NCBI GenBank assembly: GCA_964421495.1
Contig: CAYQXO010000005.1
Span: forward strand, 1 to 53,685
Source: CAJXOW01 sp964421495
Lineage (GTDB): Bacteria > Bacteroidota > Rhodothermia > Balneolales > Balneolaceae
Length of the DNA: 53,685 nucleotides
Reading direction: 5' to 3'
Part shown: piece by piece, positions 35,344 through 44,279 of the stretch
Numbering within the stretch: position 1 is the stretch's first letter
How the letters are laid out: each line of letters begins with the position of its first letter
Notes under the pieces: model-generated
The model's input: the letters and a program-made list of their open reading frames with translations, nothing else
Databases searched by the model: none
Told to the model about the DNA's origin: nothing
Program-made: the position numbers and the translations under genes

Positions 35344-36636
35344 TTATGGTTTGATTACATCGATCAGTTGGGAGGTCAACGTGATGCGCGAGTACGGATG
35401 ATCCGTCAAGCTTGATTGAATGTTGCTTCGGGGCAGTTGGTCGGGATCCCGGATAACTTTTTCCAGATAGGTTCGTATGCTTTCTGCATCGTCGTGTTCA
35501 AAACAAACCCCCTGACCAGTTTCCTGAATGATATGGGCAGCATCACCCGAGGTGGTGCCCATAAAGAGAATGGGGGTGCCCGAACCGAGGTAGTCAAATA
35601 ACTTGCCGGTCAGGATCAATTCGCTGTGTTCGGTTTTTGAGATGGATAACAAGAGCAGGTCGGAAGCCCGCATCGCTTTAACCACTTCCTTATGCGGGAT
35701 GTAAGATTGAATCGATACGGAGGAGGCAATGCCGAACTTCTTTATCTGCTCCCGGACTTTGGGATGTACATTACCGATAAATTCCAGCAGAACCTTGTCG
35801 GGTTCAGAGAGCATTGATATAGCTTTGAACATGCCGGACGGGATAGCGGCTTCTCTTACGCTGCCGGTAAATCGGATGGTAAAGCGATGGTCGTGGTAAG
35901 GGGTGAGTTCGTCTGGTGACTGTTGAAAGTCTTCCGGATCAAATCCGTTCGGTATCATGTGATATCTGCGATCGTAGATGGTCCGCTGTATTTTCCGCAT
36001 GGAGGGAGAAACTACGATAACTTCGTCGGCTTTTGTTAACACGGACCGTTCCAGTTTACGATCGATATATAGGGCGGGACGGGTCCGGGGTAGCACCTGG
36101 TTGTAATAAACGTGCGACCAGGGATCGCGAAAATCAGCAATCCAGCGTATTCCGGTTTTACGATTTACGTACTTCCCGATAAAGTGAGTTGAGTGGGGTG
36201 GGCCGGTGGTAATAATCGCATCTATGTTCTCCTTTTGGATTACTTTTAACGCTTTGCGACGTGCCGTAAAAACCCATCCGTAACGTGCGTCAGGAATAAA
36301 AATATTGGCACGAATCCAGCTTGCCATGCGTGCAGACCATTTATTGGATCGCAGAGCCTGGGTAGGTTTTGAAGCTTCGGAGGTTGATTTGCCTGAAAGC
36401 TTTGCATAGAGCTGAAAGGGCTCGTAGGATCGACTCCTGTACACATTGACTTCCTCCGGCACCTCCTCTGACAAGCTCCGGTCTATAATAGGGTAGGTTG
36501 GATTGGAAACGGTCAAAACCGTAGGGGTTACACCAAAGCGAGGGAGATATTTGCAAAATTTCAGGAAACGCTGTACCCCGGATCCTCCGCTGGGCGGCCA
36601 GTAATAGGTGACAATAAGAACGTTACGAGTTTTCAT
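35344..36636 (-). CDS. Glycosyltransferase family 4 protein
   Basis: This is the only clear glycosyltransferase in the accessory block. The 430-residue protein has the two-domain GT-B fold. It opens with VTYYWPPSGGSGVQRFLKF (acceptor domain), has IDAIITTGPPHSTHFIG and RWIADFRDPWSHV in the middle, and the donor-binding half has SISKTEHSELILTGKLFDYL with the E-x7-E type motif and DPEDF. Sugar donor and acceptor are not readable. It overlaps the YfhO-like gene by 14 bases, so the two are coupled. Confidence 0.88.
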   Translation of the reverse strand: MKTRNVLIVTYYWPPSGGSGVQRFLKFCKYLPRFGVTPTVLTVSNPTYPIIDRSLSEEVPEEVNVYRSRSYEPFQLYAKLSGKSTSEASKPTQALRSNKWSARMASWIRANIFIPDARYGWVFTARRKALKVIQKENIDAIITTGPPHSTHFIGKYVNRKTGIRWIADFRDPWSHVYYNQVLPRTRPALYIDRKLERSVLTKADEVIVVSPSMRKIQRTIYDRRYHMIPNGFDPEDFQQSPDELTPYHDHRFTIRFTGSVREAAIPSGMFKAISMLSEPDKVLLEFIGNVHPKVREQIKKFGIASSVSIQSYIPHKEVVKAMRASDLLLLSISKTEHSELILTGKLFDYLGSGTPILFMGTTSGDAAHIIQETGQGVCFEHDDAESIRTYLEKVIRDPDQLPRSNIQSSLTDHPYSRITLTSQLIDVIKP

Positions 36637-39178
36637 CTTCCCGTGATTTCGCTGACGGAAGATTGAAGCCCAACGCCCCCCGACGATATAGCTGCGTTAA
36701 ACCGATCAGACCGATCAACCACTGCAGGAGATTACCGACCCAGGAAAGTCGGGAACCCCATATATAGGCTGCAGGTTCAAAGTCGAGGTGTATGGTATGG
36801 TTGCCGGCGGGTACCTGCATCCCCCGTAGCACATAATTGGTTTTGTAAATCTGTATTTCTTCTCCGTCTATTGTGGCCGCCCATCCTATTGGATAATACA
36901 TTTCGCTGAGAACGAGGAACCCATCTTGCTCATTTTCCGTTTCTATGGTAATATTGCGGGGCCCGTATTCCGTCACCCGGGCTGTTGTAGTGGGACTTTT
37001 TCCGGCCTGCAATTCCCTTCCGGTTTCTACAACCCCATGCTGTTTCGCCTTGAAATCAAGTGAGCTGGAGGGTTTCAATTTATTCACTGCACTCCGGGGA
37101 TCGTGGACGGTAACAACCGAGTCTACAAAAAATGCTTTGCTGGCCACCTCGCTGTTTTGATAGACAAAGCCGTCTTCCTGATTATACACCTGTCGATAGC
37201 CGGGGAGCCGAAATTGTTGCCGGGCGGATATGTATTTCACATTTAACATATTGAGGATTTCCGTATTTACACCATTGGGGCCGGTGTAAAGCAGTTCGTC
37301 GATTAGATCCTGGTAATGGCTCAGCTTTGCTCCAATATACCCGCCAATACTGGGATAAAAATAACTGGGAACGGCATTGTTGAAGGGATTACGATGCAAT
37401 GGAAAAACCCGGTAGGGATAGGTATTTGTTTGATCATTGATGTTTTCTTCCATAAACCGATCCCGAGGTTGTCCCCGTTGTTCAATGGCTTGTTCGAGGG
37501 TTAATGACTCGGGGGCCATCTGGTCTTCCGTAATATAACGACTCCCGACGCTCATCAAGTCATAACTGCTTATTATAATTAGAGCTATTACAAAATATCC
37601 CTTGCTTATTTTTCCCTGGTAAAACAGAAACAGCAGTGCGCTGGTTAATAATATCAATATAAAGAACCGGGTTGAGTCACTCTGGGCTTTTTCCACTCGT
37701 TCCGGCTTCAGGCGTTGATCCACTACCTGTTGAGCGCGACGCTGAACTTTGGGATTGGAAGGCTCAACATTATTCTGACGGGCAATCTGCTGAGAAATAC
37801 GATTCACTTCCCCCGGTTTTTCAAATGATAGCAGTGAGTCGTTCCAGAGCGTGAATATCAATGCTATACCCAGGGCGATTCCCAGGGGAGCATAAAACTT
37901 TTTGGGGGATGGACTCTTGCCTTTTTGTTTAAACTTTTTCACATATTCAAAAAGCTCATCCAATCCGAAGACGGCAATAATACCGAAACAGAAGACGGTG
38001 ACAATTAGCCACATTTCGGGAGTTCGGAATTTGTCGAACAGCGGGACATAGTGGAACATGAATTCATTCAGCAATTCAAAGTGATACCCGAGTGAAAAAA
38101 GCAGGGTGAGTGTTCCCGTTCCGAGGAATACATATTTGTATCGCTTTTTGTAAAGGAATAACCCGACTAAAAACAGAATAAAAACCACCGCTCCCATATA
38201 GTGGGGGCCGCTCGTTACGGACTTCGGTCCCCAGTACGCGCCGGCGGCCGAGGCTCCGCCGTACAGATCGGGTATGATTAACGTAAGGAGTTCGCCGGGT
38301 CCTTGCGACCAGCTGAAGGCGTATTCCAGGTCAAGTCCCCCGCCGCCTCCGGCGTCCAGAGCTGATCCCCCGCGAGTACTGTAGGGAGAAAATTCAAGCA
38401 TTCTCCAGTATTGTTGAATATTTCCCCAGAATCCTAAGAGTCCGCCGGCTCCAAGCAGCCCGGTACTGATTGACCAGGTTTTGATCCGGTTGTTTTGATA
38501 AGCGTAATAGGTGTCGGCAATCCACCAGAATAAAAGCAGGTAGAAAAAATAGTAGCTGACCTGTGGATGCCCGGCCCGGAATTGCAGGGTTAAAGCGATG
38601 GCAAAAACAGATAAACTAATCCACCGCCTTTTTTGCCAGCGAGTTAGCATCATATATCCCACAAACATCCACGGGATGAAAGCAATGGTCTGTATTTTAA
38701 TATTATGTCCGGCTCCTATGATGATGGGCAGGTACGTAGTAAAGGCGAATCCCAGGGATCCGAGCACGGCCGTTAGCGGACGAACTTTCAGCATCAGCAA
38801 CATTACATACATGCCAATCAGCAAGACCCAGTAATCCATAGCCGGAAATATGGATTCGGTAAGGGAAAATAGCAGATCATCCAAATGATACACCGCCTTT
38901 TCAACGGAAACGACATAGGCCGGCATCCCCGAAAACATATTTGTGGCCCACAGAGGTTCTATCCCGGTTTGCTGCCTGTACTCAATGATCGACTCGGCCC
39001 CGGCCCTCCATTGAATGGAGTCATGTCCCATAAATTTCATCCCGCCCAGTACCGTGGCGTGATACATAATGACGGGCAAAACAATGAGGATTACAAGAGA
39101 TGCCAGATGCCGCTTCTTTTGAGGCAACCGGGAAAAGAAGTCTTCCTCGAGTTGTCCGAATTCATCCTTTTTACTCAT
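36623..39178 (-). CDS. YfhO-like large membrane protein (GT-C fold candidate)
   Basis: The 851-residue protein has about a dozen membrane segments in the first 540 residues and a hydrophilic domain after that, ending near two final hydrophobic stretches. It resembles the YfhO family, lipid-linked-sugar glycosyltransferases of the GT-C type in Bacillus and relatives. The early loop LGGMKFMGHDSIQWRAGAES and the motif SMDYWVLLIGMYVMLLM-like helices fit. Sequence is less conserved than a housekeeping gene, so substrate is unknown. It lies 55 bases downstream of gatC and may be transcribed with it. Confidence 0.8.
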   Translation of the reverse strand: MSKKDEFGQLEEDFFSRLPQKKRHLASLVILIVLPVIMYHATVLGGMKFMGHDSIQWRAGAESIIEYRQQTGIEPLWATNMFSGMPAYVVSVEKAVYHLDDLLFSLTESIFPAMDYWVLLIGMYVMLLMLKVRPLTAVLGSLGFAFTTYLPIIIGAGHNIKIQTIAFIPWMFVGYMMLTRWQKRRWISLSVFAIALTLQFRAGHPQVSYYFFYLLLFWWIADTYYAYQNNRIKTWSISTGLLGAGGLLGFWGNIQQYWRMLEFSPYSTRGGSALDAGGGGGLDLEYAFSWSQGPGELLTLIIPDLYGGASAAGAYWGPKSVTSGPHYMGAVVFILFLVGLFLYKKRYKYVFLGTGTLTLLFSLGYHFELLNEFMFHYVPLFDKFRTPEMWLIVTVFCFGIIAVFGLDELFEYVKKFKQKGKSPSPKKFYAPLGIALGIALIFTLWNDSLLSFEKPGEVNRISQQIARQNNVEPSNPKVQRRAQQVVDQRLKPERVEKAQSDSTRFFILILLTSALLFLFYQGKISKGYFVIALIIISSYDLMSVGSRYITEDQMAPESLTLEQAIEQRGQPRDRFMEENINDQTNTYPYRVFPLHRNPFNNAVPSYFYPSIGGYIGAKLSHYQDLIDELLYTGPNGVNTEILNMLNVKYISARQQFRLPGYRQVYNQEDGFVYQNSEVASKAFFVDSVVTVHDPRSAVNKLKPSSSLDFKAKQHGVVETGRELQAGKSPTTTARVTEYGPRNITIETENEQDGFLVLSEMYYPIGWAATIDGEEIQIYKTNYVLRGMQVPAGNHTIHLDFEPAAYIWGSRLSWVGNLLQWLIGLIGLTQLYRRGALGFNLPSAKSREDENS

Positions 39179-39233
39179 GTCTGTGGCAATTTATTTGTGG
39201 TAGAGCTGGGAATGACTGATTGCTATTAACATG

Positions 39234-39521
39234 CTACTCAATGACCCGGGGCACGCGGAAATAGTCGCTGTCGGCGTCGGGGGCGTTTTTCAAGGCCTCT
39301 TCGTGGTCCAGCGGCTCCTCGGTCTCGTCGGGCCGGTAGCGGAATTCCAGGTCCACCACATGCTCCAGCGGTTCTACGTCGCTCGTGTCTACTTCCCCAA
39401 GCTGCTCCATATGTTCAAGAATTTGGTTCATATCTTCTGCCAGACTTTCGACGTCATCTTCTTCAAACTGAAGTCGGGCCAGATCCGCTATATATTTAAC
39501 CTCTTGTTTTGTAACTGACAT
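39234..39521 (-). CDS. gatC: Asp-tRNA(Asn)/Glu-tRNA(Gln) amidotransferase subunit C
   Basis: This 95-residue subunit helps hold the GatA-GatB complex that amidates Glu-tRNA(Gln) or Asp-tRNA(Asn). The pattern VTKQEVKYIADLARLQFEED at the N-terminus and a C-terminal FRYRPDETEEPLDHE are typical. gatA and gatB are not adjacent. It is the last gene before the switch back to housekeeping on the plus strand. Confidence 0.92.
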   Translation of the reverse strand: MSVTKQEVKYIADLARLQFEEDDVESLAEDMNQILEHMEQLGEVDTSDVEPLEHVVDLEFRYRPDETEEPLDHEEALKNAPDADSDYFRVPRVIE

Positions 39522-39689
39522 AGGTTCGCTTGTTTATATTTATTTGAAAGGGAAATTGAATTTAAAAAATGTTTGTAAGAATCAATAAACTTAATCTAAT
39601 CCATGATTATTGAAAATTTCTTATAATGTACCTATTGAAATCCACGAGGTTAAATCCGGATAGACGTTCTACACGCTGAAACCATGATA

Positions 39690-39866
39690 GAGATTTTTGA
39701 AAAACCGGGGCAAACGGCCGCTCTTTCAATTGAAAATTTTTTCTTGCGGCTTTGCCGACTCTACCTTAGTCACTAGTAAATTCATGCATTTTTCCACTTA
39801 CGCTGATCCGTTCGAAAAATTTTTAGTTCTCAGAGCGGCCGTTTGCCCCGGTTTTTCAAAAATCTC
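39690..39866. repeat. Stem-bounded intergenic element E2
   Basis: Two perfect 35-base inverted arms (39690-39724 and 39832-39866) enclose a 107-base core. The core, read on the minus strand, matches the core of E3 (47108-47214) at 91 of 107 positions, while the arms differ clearly. The element sits in the 370-base divergent gap between gatC and ptsH, where no other gene was seen. Transcribed from either side it would fold into a very long hairpin. Confidence 0.93.
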
Positions 39867-39891
39867 GGATGCATTATTTTGAATATCTTTT

Positions 39892-40158
39892 ATGATCAAA
39901 GAGGAAATAACGATTACAAACTCGGAGGGCCTGCATGCGCGGCCGGCGGCTTCCCTGGTAAAACTGGCCAGTAGCTATAAATCAGACTTTTTCATCCAGT
40001 TGCAAGGCTATACGGTAAATGGCAAAAGTATCCTCGGAGTTATGACCCTGGCGGCCGAGCAGGGAGCCGAACTGGAACTGCAGGTCGACGGTCCCGACGA
40101 GGAGGAGGCGATGGAGGCTATCAAAGATCTGTTTGAACGCGGATTTGACGAAGAGTGA
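39892..40158 (+). CDS. ptsH: HPr phosphocarrier protein
   Basis: HPr relays phosphate from enzyme I. The 88-residue protein has the phosphorylatable histidine in SEGLHARPAASLVKLAS and a serine in the regulatory position in NGKSILGVMTLAAEQG, the site of HPr kinase where that enzyme exists. It is directly upstream of the enzyme I gene. No EII transporter component is present in this window, so the pair may serve regulation rather than sugar import. Confidence 0.95.
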   Translation: MIKEEITITNSEGLHARPAASLVKLASSYKSDFFIQLQGYTVNGKSILGVMTLAAEQGAELELQVDGPDEEEAMEAIKDLFERGFDEE

Positions 40159-40257
40159 GCGGACTTTCATTGAAATTACTTATTTTGTGGACGCTCAACC
40201 TGCTCGTCGATGAGGAAATAACTGTAACAGCGATATACTGCAAGAAACTGCTAATTA

Positions 40258-41988
40258 ATGAGTCCGACTGAAGAGTTGCAACGGCGCGAAATACGATTGA
40301 AAGGCCTTCCCGCCTCGCCGGGAATTGTCATGGGGAAGGCGTCTGTCTATAAAAGAAAGCAGCCGGTTGTTCAGCCGACTAAAATAGCGCCTGGCGAAAC
40401 CGAAAAACATTGTGAGCGCTTTAAGGAAGCACGAAAATCAACGATTCGTGAACTCAAACGGGTCCGCCGGGGGACGGATGACCGCGAAACCGCCGAAATC
40501 CTGGCAACCCAGATCGAAATTGTCAATGATCCGGATCTGGCTGAACAAATCCGTTCCTATATCGAGGAAGAATTGCTGAATGTGGGATACGCGGTCTATA
40601 AAGCTTTTCACCATTACATTGAAATGATTACCTCCAATGATGCCGATTTGCTCAAGGATCGCGTCATCGATATTGAGGATATGCGTGATCGTTTAATTCA
40701 ATCGGTAGAGCGGCGGTCCAGCGAACCGACGATTGATCCGTCCTCTATAGTGGTTACCGATGAGTTGACGCCGTCTGACCTGGTGAAACTGGCTTCCCAG
40801 GATATGAAAGCGCTCGTGATGGACTCGGGAGGACTCACTTCTCACACCTCCATCATAGCCCATTCGATAGGTATTACCTCGGTGGTGGGACTCCAGCGGG
40901 TCTGCCAGCTTATTAAATCGGGCGATGATATTATTGTAGATGGCAACGAGGGAGTGGTCGTGGTGCGGCCCAGTGACGAAACGCACCAAAAATACGAGCG
41001 GAAACTGGAGGAGCAGCGCAAAAGGTTGAAACAACACCAGGAGATCCTGAAACAGCCGTCAGAGACGACGGATGGTCATCCGTTCAGGTTGCGGGCAAAT
41101 ATCGAATTCAAGGAGGAGCTCCCCAACCTCGAAACCTATCGGGCGGAGGGAATCGGGCTGCTCCGAACCGAGTCGCTGTACCTCAGCGAAGGCCGTTTCG
41201 GTGATTACCAGGCGCAGGAGGAATTCTACAAAACGGTGATGGAAGAGGTGGGGAACGATTTTGTCGCTATTCGTTTGTTTGATGCGGGGGGCGATAAATT
41301 TTACGATCAACCCCTGCGCGAAGATAATCCCTTTCTCGGGTGGCGAGGGATCCGCATGCTCCTGGATGAAAGAGAGCTGCTCCGTATTCAGCTGGAAGGC
41401 ATATTGCGGGTATCGGGACATTTCCCGAATCAGATTGGTATCCTGCTTCCCATGGTATCTACGTTGGAAGAGTTGGAGGAAACCCGCAGGGAACTGGATC
41501 GGTTAATTGATTCGTTGAAGCAGGAGGGAGTAGAGGTAGATGAAAATATACAGCTCGGAGTAATGGTGGAGGTCCCAAGCGTCGCGATCCAGGCCCGTGA
41601 GTTTGCAAAGCAGGTCGACTTCTTTAGCATCGGTACCAATGATCTTACTCAATATACGCTGGCCGTTGATCGGGGCAACGAGTTGATATCAGATCTGTAT
41701 CAGCAGACGAATCCCGCCGTATGGAGTTTGATCGATAATACCATTGATGCAGCTAATGAATACGATATAAACGTGGCCGTCTGCGGCGAGATTGCAGCGG
41801 ACCCTGTTGCCGCTGCCTGTCTGGTGGGGATGGGGATCGATGACCTGAGTATGGCCCCTGCTTCAATACCCGAGGTTAAGGAGGTCCTTATTCAACATTC
41901 ATATTCTGAGTTAAAGAGCCTTGCAGACAAGATCCGCGGGGCCGGCAGCAATACCGATATTCAGGAAATTTTTAACGACTGGAAATAA
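40258..41988 (+). CDS. ptsI: Phosphoenolpyruvate-protein phosphotransferase (enzyme I)
   Basis: Enzyme I takes phosphate from phosphoenolpyruvate and passes it to HPr. The 576-residue protein has the usual size. The N-terminal half carries the active-site histidine in GGLTSHTSIIAHSIG (about residue 195), and the C-terminal barrel has LRTESLYL, RLFDAGGDKF, GTNDLTQYTLAVDRGNE and the active-site cysteine in AVCGEIAADP. All catalytic residues appear intact. The stop is 9 bases before the isomerase ATG, so these are probably co-transcribed. Confidence 0.95.
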   Translation: MSPTEELQRREIRLKGLPASPGIVMGKASVYKRKQPVVQPTKIAPGETEKHCERFKEARKSTIRELKRVRRGTDDRETAEILATQIEIVNDPDLAEQIRSYIEEELLNVGYAVYKAFHHYIEMITSNDADLLKDRVIDIEDMRDRLIQSVERRSSEPTIDPSSIVVTDELTPSDLVKLASQDMKALVMDSGGLTSHTSIIAHSIGITSVVGLQRVCQLIKSGDDIIVDGNEGVVVVRPSDETHQKYERKLEEQRKRLKQHQEILKQPSETTDGHPFRLRANIEFKEELPNLETYRAEGIGLLRTESLYLSEGRFGDYQAQEEFYKTVMEEVGNDFVAIRLFDAGGDKFYDQPLREDNPFLGWRGIRMLLDERELLRIQLEGILRVSGHFPNQIGILLPMVSTLEELEETRRELDRLIDSLKQEGVEVDENIQLGVMVEVPSVAIQAREFAKQVDFFSIGTNDLTQYTLAVDRGNELISDLYQQTNPAVWSLIDNTIDAANEYDINVAVCGEIAADPVAAACLVGMGIDDLSMAPASIPEVKEVLIQHSYSELKSLADKIRGAGSNTDIQEIFNDWK

Positions 41989-41996
41989 CCGCTACT

Positions 41997-43052
41997 ATGA
42001 AAAAATTAACTACATCCTATATCGAGTCGGTGGACCCGGAAGGAATGCGTAATCTGATGCTTCGGTTTCCGGATCACTGGTCGGAAATTCGTCAGAAAAC
42101 CAAAAACCTGTCGCTCGATATCGATTTCAACAAAGTCGCCAATATTTGTCTGGCGGGCATGGGAGGTTCGGCTATCGGTGGAGACTTGATAAAGTCCTAT
42201 GCGTATGACACTTCTCCGCTGCCGGTAAATATTATACGGCATTACGAACTTCCGGAATGGGTCGACGGGGACACGCTTTTTATCGGTTGCAGCTATTCCG
42301 GGAACACGGAGGAAACCCTGTCGGCCGTTAACCAGGCTATCGAGCGGGGCGCGCAAATTATCGTGGTCACCTCGGGTGGAGAATTGCTGCTTAAGGCCCA
42401 GAAAAATGATTATGACTATATTAAAATTCCGGGTGGATTGCCTCCGCGTGCAGCTCTGGCATACAGCTTTGTTCCGCTTTTCAGAATATTTCAACGGTTC
42501 GACCTGGTAAAGGAGGGAGAACAGGCCCTCGATGAAACGGAGGAATTACTCTACGATCAGGCTGAAATGTTTTCCGATCTTGAAACCAGCGAACCCCTCG
42601 AGCTTGCCCGCAATATCAAGGATACCCTTCCCGTGGTGTATGCTGACGATACCCTGATGGAACCGGTTCAACTGCGGTGGAGGGGACAGTTGGAGGAAAA
42701 TGCCAAAACGTTAGCCTATGGCAACAGTTTCCCCGAAATGAACCACAACGAAATTGTGGGATGGGATCAGATAGCCCACCTGGCCGGCCGGTTAACCGTC
42801 CTGGTGCTGAAGGATACGGAAGATAATAAACAGGTCCAGGCACGGATGGATATCACGAAAGAGCTTATTGAAGATCATGCCGTCTATTATCATACCCTGG
42901 AAACTACGGGAGACAGCAGGTTGACGCGCTTGTTTTCCCTGATTCAGGTGGCAGATTGGACCAGTTTTTACCTGGCTATGTTGTATCAAGTCGACCCTAC
43001 CCCCGTGAGTCGAATCGATATGCTGAAAAGTAAACTTGCCGAACTCTCATAA
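41997..43052 (+). CDS. Bifunctional phosphoglucose/phosphomannose isomerase
   Basis: This SIS-domain enzyme of 351 residues interconverts fructose-6-phosphate with glucose- or mannose-6-phosphate. It has ICLAGMGGSAIGGDLI (about residue 51), IGCSYSGNTEETLSAV (about 100) and a C-terminal NEIVGWDQ stretch (about residue 245) with the catalytic histidine in EMNHNE. It resembles the archaeal bifunctional type rather than classic Pgi. Neighbours in PTS phosphorelay suggest a role in hexose-phosphate metabolism. Confidence 0.9.
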   Translation: MKKLTTSYIESVDPEGMRNLMLRFPDHWSEIRQKTKNLSLDIDFNKVANICLAGMGGSAIGGDLIKSYAYDTSPLPVNIIRHYELPEWVDGDTLFIGCSYSGNTEETLSAVNQAIERGAQIIVVTSGGELLLKAQKNDYDYIKIPGGLPPRAALAYSFVPLFRIFQRFDLVKEGEQALDETEELLYDQAEMFSDLETSEPLELARNIKDTLPVVYADDTLMEPVQLRWRGQLEENAKTLAYGNSFPEMNHNEIVGWDQIAHLAGRLTVLVLKDTEDNKQVQARMDITKELIEDHAVYYHTLETTGDSRLTRLFSLIQVADWTSFYLAMLYQVDPTPVSRIDMLKSKLAELS

Positions 43053-43161
43053 TCGCAGGTACAGGATTGTCTTATGAATAATTTAATTCGTAAATTTCCT
43101 GTTCACCCGCGACCGGCTTCGGCTGACGTGGCGCAACATCCATCAAAACGGCTATATTTTT

Positions 43162-43461
43162 ATGATTGATAAACAATTCACCCCCAAGCGAACGATCTGC
43201 CGCGTAACTTTCAGGGTACCCCGGTCTTGGGCCAACCGTAAAGTCAGCCTGGTAGGAGATTTTAACGAGTGGGATCCCGAGAAGCATCGTTTGCAGGAAC
43301 AGGAAGGCTACTGGCAGACGCTGGTAAGGCTTAAACCGGATCGAAAGTACAAATTCAAATACCTGCTGGATGGAGAAATATGGCAAAATGATGATCAGGC
43401 AGACGATTACGTCATCAATCCGTTTGGTACGGAAGATTCCATACTCGAAATAGGTCAATAA
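43162..43461 (+). CDS. Stand-alone glycogen-binding (CBM48/isoamylase N-terminal) domain
   Basis: The 99-residue protein is one CBM48-like beta sandwich of the kind seen in AMPK beta and isoamylase N-termini: KVSLVGDFNEWDPEKHRL and YKFKYLLDGEIWQND hold the aromatic and glycan-contact positions. There is no catalytic domain. It may bind glycogen or act as an assembly partner. It lies between the isomerase and birA, each about 100 and 30 bases away, and the start ATG is clear. Confidence 0.85.
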   Translation: MIDKQFTPKRTICRVTFRVPRSWANRKVSLVGDFNEWDPEKHRLQEQEGYWQTLVRLKPDRKYKFKYLLDGEIWQNDDQADDYVINPFGTEDSILEIGQ

Positions 43462-43493
43462 CTTAATTCAAGTTACCAGGGATAGGACGCTAT

Positions 43494-44279
43494 TTGTTTG
43501 ATGAAGATGCGTTTTACAACGAATTGACAACGACATGGCTGGGGCACGACTTTATCTATTTTGAACAGCTGGAGTCTACCAATTCCTTCCTGCGAGAGGC
43601 AACGTCGGACGAGGTGGGTCACGGCACTATTTGTCTCACGGATCACCAGACGGCAGGTCGCGGCCGGTATGACCGGGAATGGGTGGCTGACTCCTCCGCC
43701 AATCTTACCTTCACCCTGGCTTTTAAACCGTTTCGGGCGGAAGGACTCCACGTATTAACGCTGGCATGTGCACTTGCAATTACGGAGACCGTGGATCAGT
43801 GGCTGGAGGTGGAGACCAATATCAAGTGGCCGAATGATGTTATTTACGAGGGACGAAAAATGGGGGGGATCTTGACGGAGTCTGTATTTTCCGGTAATCA
43901 AATCGATCGTGTACTGGTGGGAATCGGACTTAATGTAAACCAGGAGCGTTTTCCTTCTTCCATTGATGAGAAGGCTACCTCGATGTGCCGTATAGCAGAG
44001 GCCAAAAGCTTTGATCGTGAACCTCTTCTGGCCGGCATACTACAGCGAATTGAGCATTTTTATGGACAGTGGAAACGATTTGATGTCAATTTGTTGAAAG
44101 CTGTCAACCAGCGAATTATCGGGTACGGCAGCTGGGTTTCCCTTTATGTCGGTGATCAGCTTTTCGATGGCAAGTGTAAATTTCTTGGCATCAATGAGGA
44201 GGGGGCACTGGTCGTGCTGACCTCGAACGACGAGATTAAGACGTTTTCTTATGAACAAGTCCACATTGCAACCGATTGA
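43494..44279 (+). CDS. birA: Biotin--[acetyl-CoA-carboxylase] ligase
   Basis: BirA attaches biotin to the carboxyl carrier protein. The 261-residue protein is the short form without a DNA-binding N-terminal domain, so it should not repress biotin genes. The biotin loop is TAGRGRYDREW (about residue 55) and the lysine-bearing core is IKWPNDVIYEGRKMGGIL (about residue 110); the C-terminal SH3-like domain ends YEQVHI. The only usable start is TTG at 43494, with AGGGATAGG about 8 bases upstream. The stop overlaps the tilS start by 29 bases. Confidence 0.93.
   Translation: MFDEDAFYNELTTTWLGHDFIYFEQLESTNSFLREATSDEVGHGTICLTDHQTAGRGRYDREWVADSSANLTFTLAFKPFRAEGLHVLTLACALAITETVDQWLEVETNIKWPNDVIYEGRKMGGILTESVFSGNQIDRVLVGIGLNVNQERFPSSIDEKATSMCRIAEAKSFDREPLLAGILQRIEHFYGQWKRFDVNLLKAVNQRIIGYGSWVSLYVGDQLFDGKCKFLGINEEGALVVLTSNDEIKTFSYEQVHIATD

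Noticed and set aside
23084..36636. Exosortase/PEP-CTERM polysaccharide locus
   Set aside because: FemAB-like, AsnB-like, deacetylase and GT4 genes together recall exosortase-A loci, but no exosortase, PEP-CTERM protein or acyl-CoA ligase was seen, and ComA and sulfotransferases are not usual there.
39690..39866. 6S RNA or other housekeeping ncRNA
   Set aside because: The length and long-hairpin shape suggested 6S RNA, but the stem is too perfect and the element occurs at least twice with a conserved core, which fits a repeat better.
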